A stretch of DNA of 58,958 nt from Candidatus Zhuqueibacterota bacterium (GTDB lineage Bacteria > Zhuqueibacterota > Zhuqueibacteria > Zhuqueibacterales > Zhuqueibacteraceae). The translations under genes and the position numbers were made by a program. The number at the start of each line of letters is the position of its first letter. Position 1 is the stretch's first letter. This document shows positions 1 to 5,194 of this stretch, piece after piece. Where the stretch lies: contig JAKEEU010000080.1 in NCBI GenBank assembly GCA_022616415.1, forward strand, positions 1 through 58,958. Direction: 5' to 3'. The notes beneath the pieces were generated by a model. That model had not been told where the DNA came from. It worked only from the letters and a program-made list of their open reading frames with translations, and did not search any database.

Positions 1-238
1 CCTTGCGCCCCTGTTGTCCATCAACAACCAGAACCTCACCAGGAGAAGCATCTCGGAGCGCTTTGATGACGGTGAGAAAATCGTCGCAGCAAGAAACTGT
101 AAAAGCTCGCCCGATAAGCTTAACGCCATGGCATAACGGTTGGATCCCAGAATCAAAGACTCGAAGTGTCTTCTTCGCATCGCATAGGCAACTGGTTTCT
201 AGTCGGCTAAGCCGCTCTCGAATTTCTTCTTGCAGCAT
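1..238 (-). CDS. RraA-family protein, N-terminal part (cut by window edge)
   Basis: An open frame of 79 codons runs leftward off the window edge with no stop. It begins MLQEEIRERLSRLETSCL and continues through 'DSGIQPLCHGVKLIGRAFTV' to 'APGEVLVVDG'-like residues (here ASPGEVLVVDG). The early Asp-rich helix, the 'IGRAFTV' strand and the 'PGEVLVVDG' strand are the N-terminal hallmarks of the RraA / 4-hydroxy-4-methyl-2-oxoglutarate aldolase fold. Members are either divalent-metal aldolases or RNase E inhibitors; which applies here cannot be seen, because the catalytic Arg/Asp region lies outside the window. The gene starts only a few bases after an attC-like site, as cassette genes do. The family call is fairly secure; the specific function is open. 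Confidence 0.68.
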   Translation of the reverse strand, partial: MLQEEIRERLSRLETSCLCDAKKTLRVFDSGIQPLCHGVKLIGRAFTVSCCDDFLTVIKALRDASPGEVLVVDGQQGRK

Positions 239-240
239 AT

Positions 241-310
241 TACCTCTTACGATGCGATCGCTGTAGAACGGCCGCGTTTTTCAGCGGTCCGCTCCAGCCG
301 CGGGTTAGGC
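241..310 (-). other. attC-like recombination site (degenerate) after the VOC gene
   Basis: The GTTAGGC box (304-310) reads GCCTAAC on the minus strand and contains the TAA stop of the VOC gene, as is common in integron cassettes. The outer box (244-250, CTCTTAC) is degenerate. The inner arms still pair partly (GGCTGGAGCGGACCGC against CGCTGTAGAACGGCCGC). The next gene, RraA-like, starts immediately beyond. By itself this is the weakest of the two-box sites; its position strengthens it. Confidence 0.5.
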
Positions 311-556
311 ATTCTTTTCGCGTTCGGGAGTGGCAAAATCGTAAAAGATCCGAAACAGATTGCCGTCCAGATCCGCGACTGTGAACTCATACAACCCCCA
401 TGGCTTTGACTCCGGCGGTGAAACAATCTTAGCTTGACTGGCGCTCCAAAGCGCGTACAGCTCGTTGACCCCTTCCTGGCTGTCGAGATTGAGCCACACC
501 AACACCGGCCCGCCATTGCGGTACTGCTCTCGAAAGGCGCCGTTAGTGAGAAACAT
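305..556 (-). pseudogene. VOC (glyoxalase/bleomycin-resistance-like) protein, N-terminally truncated
   Basis: These 83 codons match the C-terminal half of a vicinal-oxygen-chelate protein: 'GGPVLVWLNLD', then 'SKPWGLYEFTVADLDGNLF' ending 'RIFYDF'. The Glu of 'LYEFTVADLDGNLF' is the usual metal-ligand position in the second beta-alpha-beta unit. A full VOC protein has about 115-130 residues, so the N-terminal unit is missing. An in-frame stop lies five codons upstream of the only ATG, and from position 576 the upstream DNA is a repeat found again at 7327. The likeliest reading is that the gene lost its 5' half at the repeat junction. Its stop codon lies within the following attC box. It could still be expressed as a half-size VOC subunit, but I favour a remnant. 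Confidence 0.6.
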
Positions 557-575
557 TCTGCAGTGTCCTTAAACC

Positions 576-877
576 GAGCAATTCAACGATTTTTAGTGCA
601 AGATTTTTGCTTCGCCATGATGATCAAGAGCTTTCGAATCGTTGCATTGAGCCGCATGTTCTCCGCTGTAAAGATGTCGCGTTGAATCCAATTGACGATG
701 GAGGCGTTTTTGCCCCACTGGTCTGGTTGAGTTGGGTTGGCGTGAATCATCACCTCCCATCCCGCACATTCACACGTTCAGCCACTCGGTTGGCGTTGCC
801 ATGTTGTGGCCCCGCTAACTCCCAATTAACTCAAGATTTCAAAATTTAAAAAAGTATTGAAGAAAAGTCAATAAAAA
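576..877 (-). repeat. Duplicated promoter-bearing element, copy A
   Basis: Two blocks, 576-662 and 842-877, recur at 7327-7413 and 7479-7514 at roughly 90% identity by eye. On the minus strand the first block reads like protein ('RLNATIRKLLIIMAKQK'), and in copy A this frame extends upstream through 'QWGKNASIVNWIQRDIF'. It is therefore probably a dead gene, of a family I do not recognise. The second block contains a promoter-like sequence. Copy A keeps about 180 bp between the blocks where copy B has about 65 bp. Both copies sit directly upstream of a cassette gene on the minus strand. No terminal inverted repeats or transposase were seen. Confidence 0.75.
843..871 (-). promoter_or_regulatory. 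Promoter-like sequence in repeat copy A
   Basis: On the minus strand, TTGACT (866-871) and TAAATT (843-848) are separated by exactly 17 bp. It would transcribe leftward toward the VOC remnant. The equivalent promoter is conserved in copy B at 7480-7508. Sigma-70 rules are assumed for this phylum. Confidence 0.45.
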
Positions 878-887
878 AATAAACAGG

Positions 888-945
888 ATTATGGCGTGGC
901 AATAGTCACGAAGCGAACGCCATCTGGCGTGACAATATGCTGGAG
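888..945 (-). pseudogene. hicA remnant
   Basis: On the minus strand this short stretch encodes 'HIVTPDGVRFVTIATP' and then a stop. It matches the core of the intact HicA at 3181-3393 ('HVVMSDGVRFVTIPRH'). The nucleotide match covers about 55 bases (888-942 against 3259-3312), roughly 75-80% identical by eye. The N-terminal alpha-beta segment and the C-terminus are gone, so it is dead. It lies just downstream of the HicB-like gene at 1020-1430, where a hicA partner would sit. Confidence 0.65.
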
Positions 946-1019
946 CGCAAGCAGGAGGTGCCGGCGATTGTGGTGAGCAAGAGAAAGTTTGTTTGAAAGA
1001 CAGACTGTCAAGTTACCGT

Positions 1020-1430
1020 TTAGGCATATTCGAGAACTTTGTTGAATGTCACTTGAGGAATCAAATTGTGTAAGAACGGCAATTTTACATCATCATAAGA
1101 ATAATCTTTTGGGAACTGATAGGGCTTGTCTACTTTTTTGCTTTTGAAATAATATTTGTTCCAATACTCTCCGGGCGCAGGATTCATAATGTTATCAGTA
1201 TTATTTGTTGCAATACAGAAGGAAACATGGTTGACAATTGCTTTTAGTATTTCTTGTCTTGCCTCCGTTACGGTCTTTCCGTCAGCAACTATGTCGAATT
1301 CCAAGCAATGAGCCGTATACAAATCATCTTCTTTGTCTATCAAAATGTGAACATATATTTCGACAGATTCCGAAGTCAATTTTAAGGCATTTTCATTTGC
1401 CTTTTCCATCCAAGCGTCTATTCTGTTCAT
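1020..1430 (-). CDS. HicB-like domain protein (orphan antitoxin candidate)
   Basis: This 136-residue protein has a HicB-like fold in its first 70 residues: a strand 'EIYVHILIDKEDDLYTAHCL' followed by 'VADGKTVTEARQEILKAIV', the typical 'D-G-x-T-x-x-E-A' helix start. The C-terminal 60 residues (Lys/Tyr-rich, 'YYFKSKKVDKPYQFPKD') match nothing I know. HicB proteins neutralise HicA ribonucleases; here the neighbouring hicA is only a remnant, so this is probably an orphan antitoxin. The gene is clearly more AT-rich than the flanking genes, suggesting separate acquisition. A good promoter lies about 75 bases upstream of the ATG. The domain call is moderately secure; antitoxin activity is inferred. 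Confidence 0.6.
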   Translation of the reverse strand: MNRIDAWMEKANENALKLTSESVEIYVHILIDKEDDLYTAHCLEFDIVADGKTVTEARQEILKAIVNHVSFCIATNNTDNIMNPAPGEYWNKYYFKSKKVDKPYQFPKDYSYDDVKLPFLHNLIPQVTFNKVLEYA

Positions 1431-1505
1431 TTTCTGACAATCCCTTTCATATTCATAAATAGAAAAAGCGTCTTAATGCAAAAATTTGCGAAATTACACC
1501 GTTAA

Positions 1506-1534
1506 AATATAACAAGCTAATTGTAGAAAGTCAA
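1506..1534 (-). promoter_or_regulatory. Sigma-70-like promoter for the HicB-like gene
   Basis: On the minus strand, TTGACT (1529-1534), a 17-bp spacer and TATATT (1506-1511) form a near-consensus promoter. Transcription would begin near 1499, about 70 bases before the HicB-like ATG at 1430. The surrounding DNA (1431-1628) is AT-rich and holds no other gene. Confidence 0.55.
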
Positions 1535-1622
1535 GCAAAAATTATTACAGCCAAACCAGGTAAGATCGCGGTGTCACTGGCAGCATGGAAGCCTAATGCA
1601 AAACCTGAAATCCTCGCGGGGT

Positions 1623-2104
1623 AATCATTCACAGCATATCATCAAACAACCAATGATTCTGCCAGCGCCGATCGATCTCGTCGCGCCGGCGTTGGTAGCG
1701 GATGTCGGTGGAGAGACGCATGCGGCCGTGCGGATTTTGATTCGTGGTCGCGGCGTGAATCATGTAAGCGCTGTGAATCACCATGTCGCCGGCTTCGTAA
1801 TCAGCGACGAGCCGGCGCGTGTTGAAGCGCTCGGCGAGTTGTAGCAAATGCTTGAAAATGCCGCAGAATCTCAGCCGTCTGCAGCACGCTGTGTTAGGCT
1901 GCTATTTTGGAATGAAGCCTGACCGGCAAAATACTCACACCGTCACGGCCTCAATGCCGCTAAGTATGACGGGTGTCCCAAGCCTGAGCATATTTTGAAT
2001 CTCAGCGACGCGGTCGGTCTGACTCATCAACTCCCGAATTTGTGCTGAACATTGTCGTTGGTGCGTAACGTGACGTGGTGCTGGCCTTCTCTATTTCGCA
2101 CTTT
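1623..2104 (-). repeat. Duplicated PhyH-remnant segment, copy 1 (long form)
   Basis: Positions 1623-1779 match 4014-4170, and 1996-2104 match 4165-4273, both at high identity. Copy 2 lacks the 222 bases between the two TGAATC hexamers at 1774-1779 and 1996-2001. Copy 1 therefore looks ancestral, and copy 2 a deletion across a 6-bp microhomology. Copy 1 also contains a 30-codon ORF (1935-2027, MSQTDRVAEIQNMLRLGTPV...) whose start is retained in the copy 2 fusion. A lone GTTAGGC box is at 1893-1899. Confidence 0.8.
1629..1847 (-). pseudogene. Phytanoyl-CoA dioxygenase family, C-terminal remnant
   Basis: The frame encodes 'ADYEAGDMVIHSAYMIHAAT' followed by 'MRLSTDIRYQRRRDEIDRRW' and ends WLFDDML. 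'GDMVIHSAYMIHAATTN' with 'RLSTDIRYQ' corresponds to the C-terminal double-stranded beta-helix of PhyH-type Fe(II)/2-oxoglutarate dioxygenases: the distal iron-binding His and the 2OG-binding Arg. The proximal HxD iron motif and about 200 N-terminal residues are absent. Only a TTG start is available, and the upstream sequence looks frameshifted ('TAEILRHF' in one frame, 'KHLLQLAERFN' in the other). It cannot be an active enzyme. It is one of two copies. Confidence 0.65.
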
Positions 2105-2208
2105 CGCACTAACTTTCATTCAATACCTCTTAAATTCCTTGTCATTATTGTTCTCTCTTTCCTGGCGGTTGTATGTACGCCCGATATTGGTATGGCAATC
2201 TCTCAGCA

Positions 2209-2266
2209 GCTTAACGTTTGAGTTCAGCGGTCGCCGCCGACGGTCCGCTCGAACGAAGAGTTCGGC
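2209..2266 (-). other. attC site after the PhzF gene
   Basis: Boxes GCTTAAC (2209-2215) and GTTCGGC (2260-2266) bound a 58-bp imperfect inverted repeat. The two 22-base arms align almost throughout (GCCGAACTCTTCGTTCGAGC against GCTTAACGTTTGAGTTCAGC). The phzF-like reading frame runs into the site, so the last dozen or so residues of that protein (NSSFERTVGGDR) are attC-encoded. A compact attC of 57-60 bp is the typical small size. Confidence 0.65.
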
Positions 2267-3132
2267 AGCTTTAGCGAGCCACTTCCAACAAAGCAGACTT
2301 GCCCGCGGACAGTCACGCTCAGGTGTGAAGTGCCTCGCACGACGACGTGAAGCTCACTTGGCCGATTAAGAAATCGGCCTTGCGCCAGGACAAGACTCTC
2401 GCCGGGAGGGGCGAGCTTGTGCTTGACGATATACGCCGCGGCCGGCCCCGCCGCGCTACCGGTGGCGATGTCTTCGACACGGCCATCATTGTCCCAGGTG
2501 CGCCCTTCGCGGCGATCGATGTCGAGGACATAAACGAACTTCGCTCCGACGGTTGCGAGCAGGGCTTCAAAGTGCGGATCGACTATCCGAGCGCTTTCCA
2601 GGTTAGTGCTGATTGGGATGATGAGGTAAGGCAACCCGGTCGAAACCACCTGTAGAGGAAGCGTCAAATACAGATCTGATGGTGAGAGGTTCAATGCGTG
2701 TAGAAAGGCATCGGTCCGAGAATCCGCAATCGGTGCTTCGAACGTCGCAACGCCCTGATCCATTTCCGCAAAGTAGGACGTGTTTTCACGACGACTCTTG
2801 GCATGGATGCTGCGTTCGGCCATGACAAACTCAAAGCCGGCTGTCTCTTCTTCTGCATGAAACTCCGCATGTAAAAGCGCTGCGGCACCGATGATGGGGT
2901 GACCCGCAAACGGTAGCTCCTCCTCCATCGTGAAGATTCGAGCCCGGAAGATGGACGCTGCTTCAGTACGAAACAGAAAGATCGTCTCGAACTGTCGCAT
3001 CTCCTGGGTGATGCGCTGCATCACCTCAGTGGGCAGCTCGTCATCCAGAACAAACACACTCAAACCGTTACCAGATAACGGCTCACGAGCGAAAACATCA
3101 ACGAGCGAGAAAGGTAGGGTTCTCTGATCCAT
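2224..3132 (-). CDS. PhzF-family isomerase/epimerase
   Basis: This 302-residue protein matches the PhzF / diaminopimelate-epimerase-fold family in length and motifs: N-terminal 'PFSLVDVFAREPLSGNGLSV', 'MRQFETIFLF' containing the conserved catalytic Glu, 'FAGHPIIGAAALL', and C-terminal 'DIATGSAAGPAAAYI'. PhzF enzymes catalyse proton shifts on small carboxylates, as in phenazine synthesis. No phenazine genes are nearby, so the substrate is unknown. The ATG at 3132 follows a GTTAGGC box by only seven bases, and the 3' end reads into the next attC. The gene is thus packed between recombination boxes like a cassette. The family is secure; the substrate is not. Confidence 0.85.
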   Translation of the reverse strand: MDQRTLPFSLVDVFAREPLSGNGLSVFVLDDELPTEVMQRITQEMRQFETIFLFRTEAASIFRARIFTMEEELPFAGHPIIGAAALLHAEFHAEEETAGFEFVMAERSIHAKSRRENTSYFAEMDQGVATFEAPIADSRTDAFLHALNLSPSDLYLTLPLQVVSTGLPYLIIPISTNLESARIVDPHFEALLATVGAKFVYVLDIDRREGRTWDNDGRVEDIATGSAAGPAAAYIVKHKLAPPGESLVLAQGRFLNRPSELHVVVRGTSHLSVTVRGQVCFVGSGSLKLPNSSFERTVGGDR

Positions 3133-3139
3133 GTCAACT

Positions 3140-3185
3140 GCCTAACCTTATTAACCTGCCAAGCGCCGCCAGATTCCAGATTAGA
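3140..3185 (-). other. Degenerate or half attC site after hicA
   Basis: GTTAGGC lies at 3140-3146 (plus strand GCCTAAC), between the hicA stop and the PhzF start. The opposite box is not recognisable; TTCTAATC at the hicA stop is the nearest candidate. There is little arm pairing. I call it partial because of its position between two cassette genes. Confidence 0.35.
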
Positions 3186-3393
3186 ATAACTTCTTGAACT
3201 CTTCAATTGTCAGCCCCGCATCGCGAACGATACCGCCCATGGTGATCGCATTAACGGGATTGTGGCGTGGAATGGTCACGAAACGAACCCCATCCGACAT
3301 GACAACATGCTTGCCTTGCCGGATAATACGAAAACCGGCCTTCTCCAAGGCCTTGATTGCTTGCAGGTGATTGACACCAGGCAGCTTTGGCAT
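3181..3393 (-). CDS. hicA: HicA toxin (mRNA interferase)
   Basis: This complete 70-residue HicA has the double-stranded RNA-binding-like fold: 'GVNHLQAIKALEKAGFRIIR', then 'QGKHVVM' with the catalytic His near residue 29, then 'TIPRHNPVNAITMGGIVRD' and the helix 'GLTIEEFKKLF'. HicA cleaves mRNA and is neutralised by HicB. It begins two bases after the hicB stop, giving a hicBA order with translational coupling. It is followed by a partial attC. All recognisable active-site features are intact, unlike the remnant copy at 888-945. Confidence 0.9.
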   Translation of the reverse strand: MPKLPGVNHLQAIKALEKAGFRIIRQGKHVVMSDGVRFVTIPRHNPVNAITMGGIVRDAGLTIEEFKKLF

Positions 3394-3395
3394 AA

Positions 3396-3626
3396 TTATG
3401 CAGCCACTTCGATTTCCCGCAAATCGGCATTTTGAAACATTTCTGTGACGGCTGCCAAATATTCCCGAATGGCGTCTTTAATGTTTTCGATGGCTTCTTG
3501 TTCTGTTTTCCCTTGCGACCAACAGCCAGGCAAACCCGGACATGAGACACTGAAGCCTTCCTCGGATTGCCATAAAACTATTTTGTATTTATGATCTTCT
3601 GGTACTCCGGAGTTATCAAGCGGCAA
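3396..3626 (-). CDS. hicB: HicB antitoxin
   Basis: This 76-residue HicB-type protein contains 'HKYKIVLWQSEEGFSVSCPG', 'LPGCWSQGKTEQEAIENIKD' and 'AIREYLAAV', the partial RNase H-like fold of HicB. No DNA-binding domain (HTH or RHH) follows; the C-terminal tail is only about 15 residues. It binds and blocks HicA, encoded directly downstream. Placing the antitoxin first favours its synthesis before the toxin. The likely promoter is the TTGACT/TATATT pair at 3964-3992, which leaves an unusually long leader full of hairpins. The ATG at 3626 is the only suitable start. Confidence 0.85.
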   Translation of the reverse strand: MPLDNSGVPEDHKYKIVLWQSEEGFSVSCPGLPGCWSQGKTEQEAIENIKDAIREYLAAVTEMFQNADLREIEVAA

Positions 3627-3670
3627 AGAGAAATTCTTAACTTTTTAGTCTTAGGCCTTTGCGGAGCAAA

Positions 3671-3691
3671 ACTCAGAAAAAAATTCTGAGT
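3671..3691. terminator. Bidirectional terminator-like hairpin
   Basis: An 8-bp perfect stem (ACTCAGAA / TTCTGAGT) is flanked by A-rich sequence on the left and TTTTT on the right, so it can act on either strand. It lies upstream of hicB within a gene-free stretch (3627-4019). If it acts on minus-strand transcription it would attenuate hicBA. Confidence 0.4.
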
Positions 3692-3700
3692 TTTTGTGTA

Positions 3701-3759
3701 CACGCGGATCAAAAACACACACGGAAAAAGCTTTTCAGCGTGAGTTTTTGATCCGTGTG
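3701..3759. repeat. Dispersed hairpin element (CGGATCAAAAAC type), copy 1
   Basis: A 16-bp stem (3701-3716 with 3744-3759, one wobble pair) encloses a 27-base loop containing AAAAGCTTTT. A near-identical 60-bp element occurs at 43726-43786. GCCCGTAAGGGC and a TTTTCAG/CTGAAAA hairpin follow at once (3762-3804). No protein is encoded. Confidence 0.75.
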
Positions 3760-3851
3760 CTGCCCGTAAGGGCTTCGGTTTTCAGCTTGCCTGAAAATCC
3801 GACGTAGTCTCTTTAAAGTTGAATCGTTGCAAAAAAAGCAAAGATTTTCTG

Positions 3852-3908
3852 ACCACCAAGACACGAAGACACCAAGAAAAAAACTTAGTGTCTTCGTGTC
3901 TTAGTGGT
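3852..3908. repeat. Long hairpin (ACACGAAGACACC type)
   Basis: Two 25-base arms (3852-3876 and 3884-3908) pair almost completely around a 7-base A-rich loop. The arms are built from the hexamer-like words 'ccaaga', 'cacgaa' and 'gacacc', a style of intergenic repeat seen in several environmental phyla. No gene is present. It forms part of the 390-bp gene-free leader before hicBA. Confidence 0.7.
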
Positions 3909-3963
3909 AAATTTGGTTGCGGCTCGTCCGCGTTGGGAATCTCAAAATCAAATGATTTGACAA

Positions 3964-3992
3964 AATATACGTAAACTAGCGAAGAAAGTCAA
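3964..3992 (-). promoter_or_regulatory. Promoter-like sequence upstream of hicBA
   Basis: On the minus strand TTGACT (3987-3992), a 17-bp spacer and TATATT (3964-3969) repeat the layout seen at 1506-1534. The start would be near 3957, about 330 bases before the hicB ATG; the hairpins lie in between. Confidence 0.45.
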
Positions 3993-4013
3993 GATTCAGA
4001 AATCTTTGGGAGC

Positions 4014-4273
4014 AATCGGTCACAGCATGTCATCAAACGACCAATGATTCTGCCAGCGCCGATCGATCTCGTCGCGCCGGCGTTGGCAGCGGATGTCGGT
4101 GGAGAGGCGCATGCGGCCGTGCGGATTTTGGTTCATGGTCGCGGCGTGAATCATGTAGGCGCTGTGAATCTCAGCGACGCGGTCGGTCTGGCTCATCAAC
4201 TCCCGAATTTGTGCTGAACATTGTCGTTCGTGCGTAACGTGACGTGGTGCTGGCCTGCACTATTTTGCACTTT
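4014..4273 (-). repeat. Duplicated PhyH-remnant segment, copy 2 (deleted form)
   Basis: This is the second copy of the 1623-2104 segment. It lacks 222 internal bases; the junction is the TGAATC at 4165-4170. The right end runs into TTTAGGC (4271-4277), one base off a GTTAGGC attC box. Confidence 0.8.
4020..4196 (-). CDS. 58-residue fusion ORF created by deletion
   Basis: The frame starts MSQTDRVAEI, identical to the start of the 30-codon ORF in copy 1, and continues directly and in frame with 'HSAYMIHAATMNQNPHGRMR' and the PhyH-like C-terminus, ending SFDDML and TGA. The join falls at a TGAATC microhomology, so the deletion produced a new open frame from two formerly separate ones. It has no complete domain: the distal His and Arg of the PhyH core remain, the rest does not. 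I see no Shine-Dalgarno match. It may be an accident; it is listed because it is open, in frame, and absent from copy 1. Confidence 0.4.
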   Translation of the reverse strand: MSQTDRVAEIHSAYMIHAATMNQNPHGRMRLSTDIRCQRRRDEIDRRWQNHWSFDDML

Positions 4274-4288
4274 AGGCGCCGATTGGGT

Positions 4289-4538
4289 TCACATTCGTTT
4301 TCTTTCGTAGTGGCTCTTTACCAATCCATTGGAATATACCTCGGTTCGTATATGCTTGAATTGAAGATCACTGTCGAGATAACCGAACAATGGAATACCG
4401 CTTCCAATAAGCACGGGCAGCTTTGTAATAATCAGCTCGTCGATGCAGTCCTCTTTTAGAAAGCTTTGTATCAATGTCTCCATCTTTTCTTGCAATAAAG
4501 CCATCAAAACTTGTTCCTATGTAAACCGTCGTTTTCAT
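4289..4538 (-). pseudogene. RibD C-terminal/dihydrofolate-reductase-like gene, internally deleted
   Basis: From the ATG at 4538 the frame gives 'MKTTVYIGTSFDGFIARKDG', the standard N-terminus of small RibD_C-type DHFR-like proteins. A second frame then carries 'LIQSFLKEDCIDELIITKLP' and 'VLIGSGIPLFG', the family's C-terminal third, ending HYERKRM at 4289. The central 80-90 residues are missing and the two parts are out of frame, so no functional reductase can be made. The ATG overlaps the stop of the preceding GNAT fragment by four bases (ATGA). AT-rich composition and position after an attC site mark it as cassette DNA. Confidence 0.65.
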
Positions 4539-4618
4539 TTCGCAATCTCCCATGGATACAACTCCGATAGCTCATCCCAATCTATTGCACTGCGATCATA
4601 GACCCATGAAAAATCCAT
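4535..4618 (-). pseudogene. GNAT acetyltransferase, N-terminal scrap
   Basis: An ATG at 4618 with a good AAGGAG seven bases upstream opens a 27-residue frame 'MDFSWVYDRSAIDWDELSEL', then YPWEIAK and stop. This resembles the N-terminus of small GNAT acetyltransferases (M-x-F-x-W-x-x-x-x-x-x-I-D-W-x-E-L-S-x-L-Y), but the acetyl-CoA-binding core is absent. The stop overlaps the DHFR-like start, so two broken genes have been joined head to tail. The start lies 18 bases after an attC boundary. Confidence 0.5.
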
Positions 4619-4635
4619 CGTGTTCTCCTTGTGAA

Positions 4636-4757
4636 ACATAACGCCTGTTTCAGCGGCTGCGGGGGCGAGACAGAGTTTGATCGAAGACGAAGCGTTGAAA
4701 CTTGATACGCATGAAATCATGCCTCAGCCCCGCAGTGCGGTGCAGCGACCGTTAGGC
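4636..4757 (-). other. attC site after the 78-residue orphan gene
   Basis: Boxes ACATAAC (4636-4642) and GTTAGGC (4751-4757) bound 122 bp. The outer arms align well (CATAACGCCTGTTTCAGCGG against CCTAACGGTCGCTGCACCGC, both continuing with CTGCGGGG). Larger attC sites of about 120 bp are common. It separates the orphan gene from the GNAT/DHFR scraps. Confidence 0.75.
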
Positions 4758-4788
4758 AAATTGTTGAAATGGATTTAACTTCAGTTCA

Positions 4789-5025
4789 TCACATTGCTTC
4801 TTTGATTTTCCACTCTCCAAATTCAAACTCGAGATAGACCGTTGCTTTCTCAACATCATAATATTGAAATAACTTCTCACGCCGCCGCGTGTATAAAGAA
4901 TCTAATACTGCAAGCATCAATTCTCCAGCTTTACTGTAGATTAGCGTTGTGTCAGGACTCGATCTATTGCCAAGCCTACCAATTTCTTCTTTCATCGATC
5001 CCAGTTTAATATCTCTTTTAAGCAA
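4789..5025 (-). CDS. Small hypothetical cassette protein
   Basis: This 78-residue protein begins MLKRDIKLGSMKEEIGRL and ends 'YLEFEFGEWKIKEAM'. A central helix 'AGELMLAVLDSLYTRRREKL' is followed by two probable strands. I recognise no family, signal peptide or membrane segment. The gene lies exactly between two attC sites (4757 and 5063), so it is a complete one-gene cassette. It is AT-rich relative to the BBE cassette beside it. An internal Met at residue 11 could be the real start. Orphan genes of this size are the usual content of cassette arrays. Confidence 0.55.
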   Translation of the reverse strand: MLKRDIKLGSMKEEIGRLGNRSSPDTTLIYSKAGELMLAVLDSLYTRRREKLFQYYDVEKATVYLEFEFGEWKIKEAM

Positions 5026-5062
5026 TTCCTTATAATTTCATGAATTACTTTTGCATAAATAT

Positions 5063-5187
5063 GCCCAACCGCGAGCATCAGCGGCTTGGCAGGCACGAGA
5101 CGAAGTTAGTTTGAAAACGCCCCTTCAAACTCCACCAGAATAAGATTCATGCACGGCCTGCCACGTCCTCTGGATGCATAGTTGGGC
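5063..5187 (-). other. attC site after the BBE oxidase gene
   Basis: Boxes GCCCAAC (5063-5069) and GTTGGGC (5181-5187) are perfect complements and fit RYYYAAC/GTTRRRY. The 125-bp site has long pairing arms, including GGCAGGC/GCCTGCC. The oxidase stop codon at 5195 lies eight bases outside the right box. This is one of the two clearest sites. Confidence 0.8.
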
Positions 5188-5194
5188 ACAGTGC

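Noticed and set aside
1893..1899. A lone GTTAGGC box as a further attC site
   Set aside because: No partner box or pairing arm was found within 150 bases; it may be a half-site but does not stand alone.
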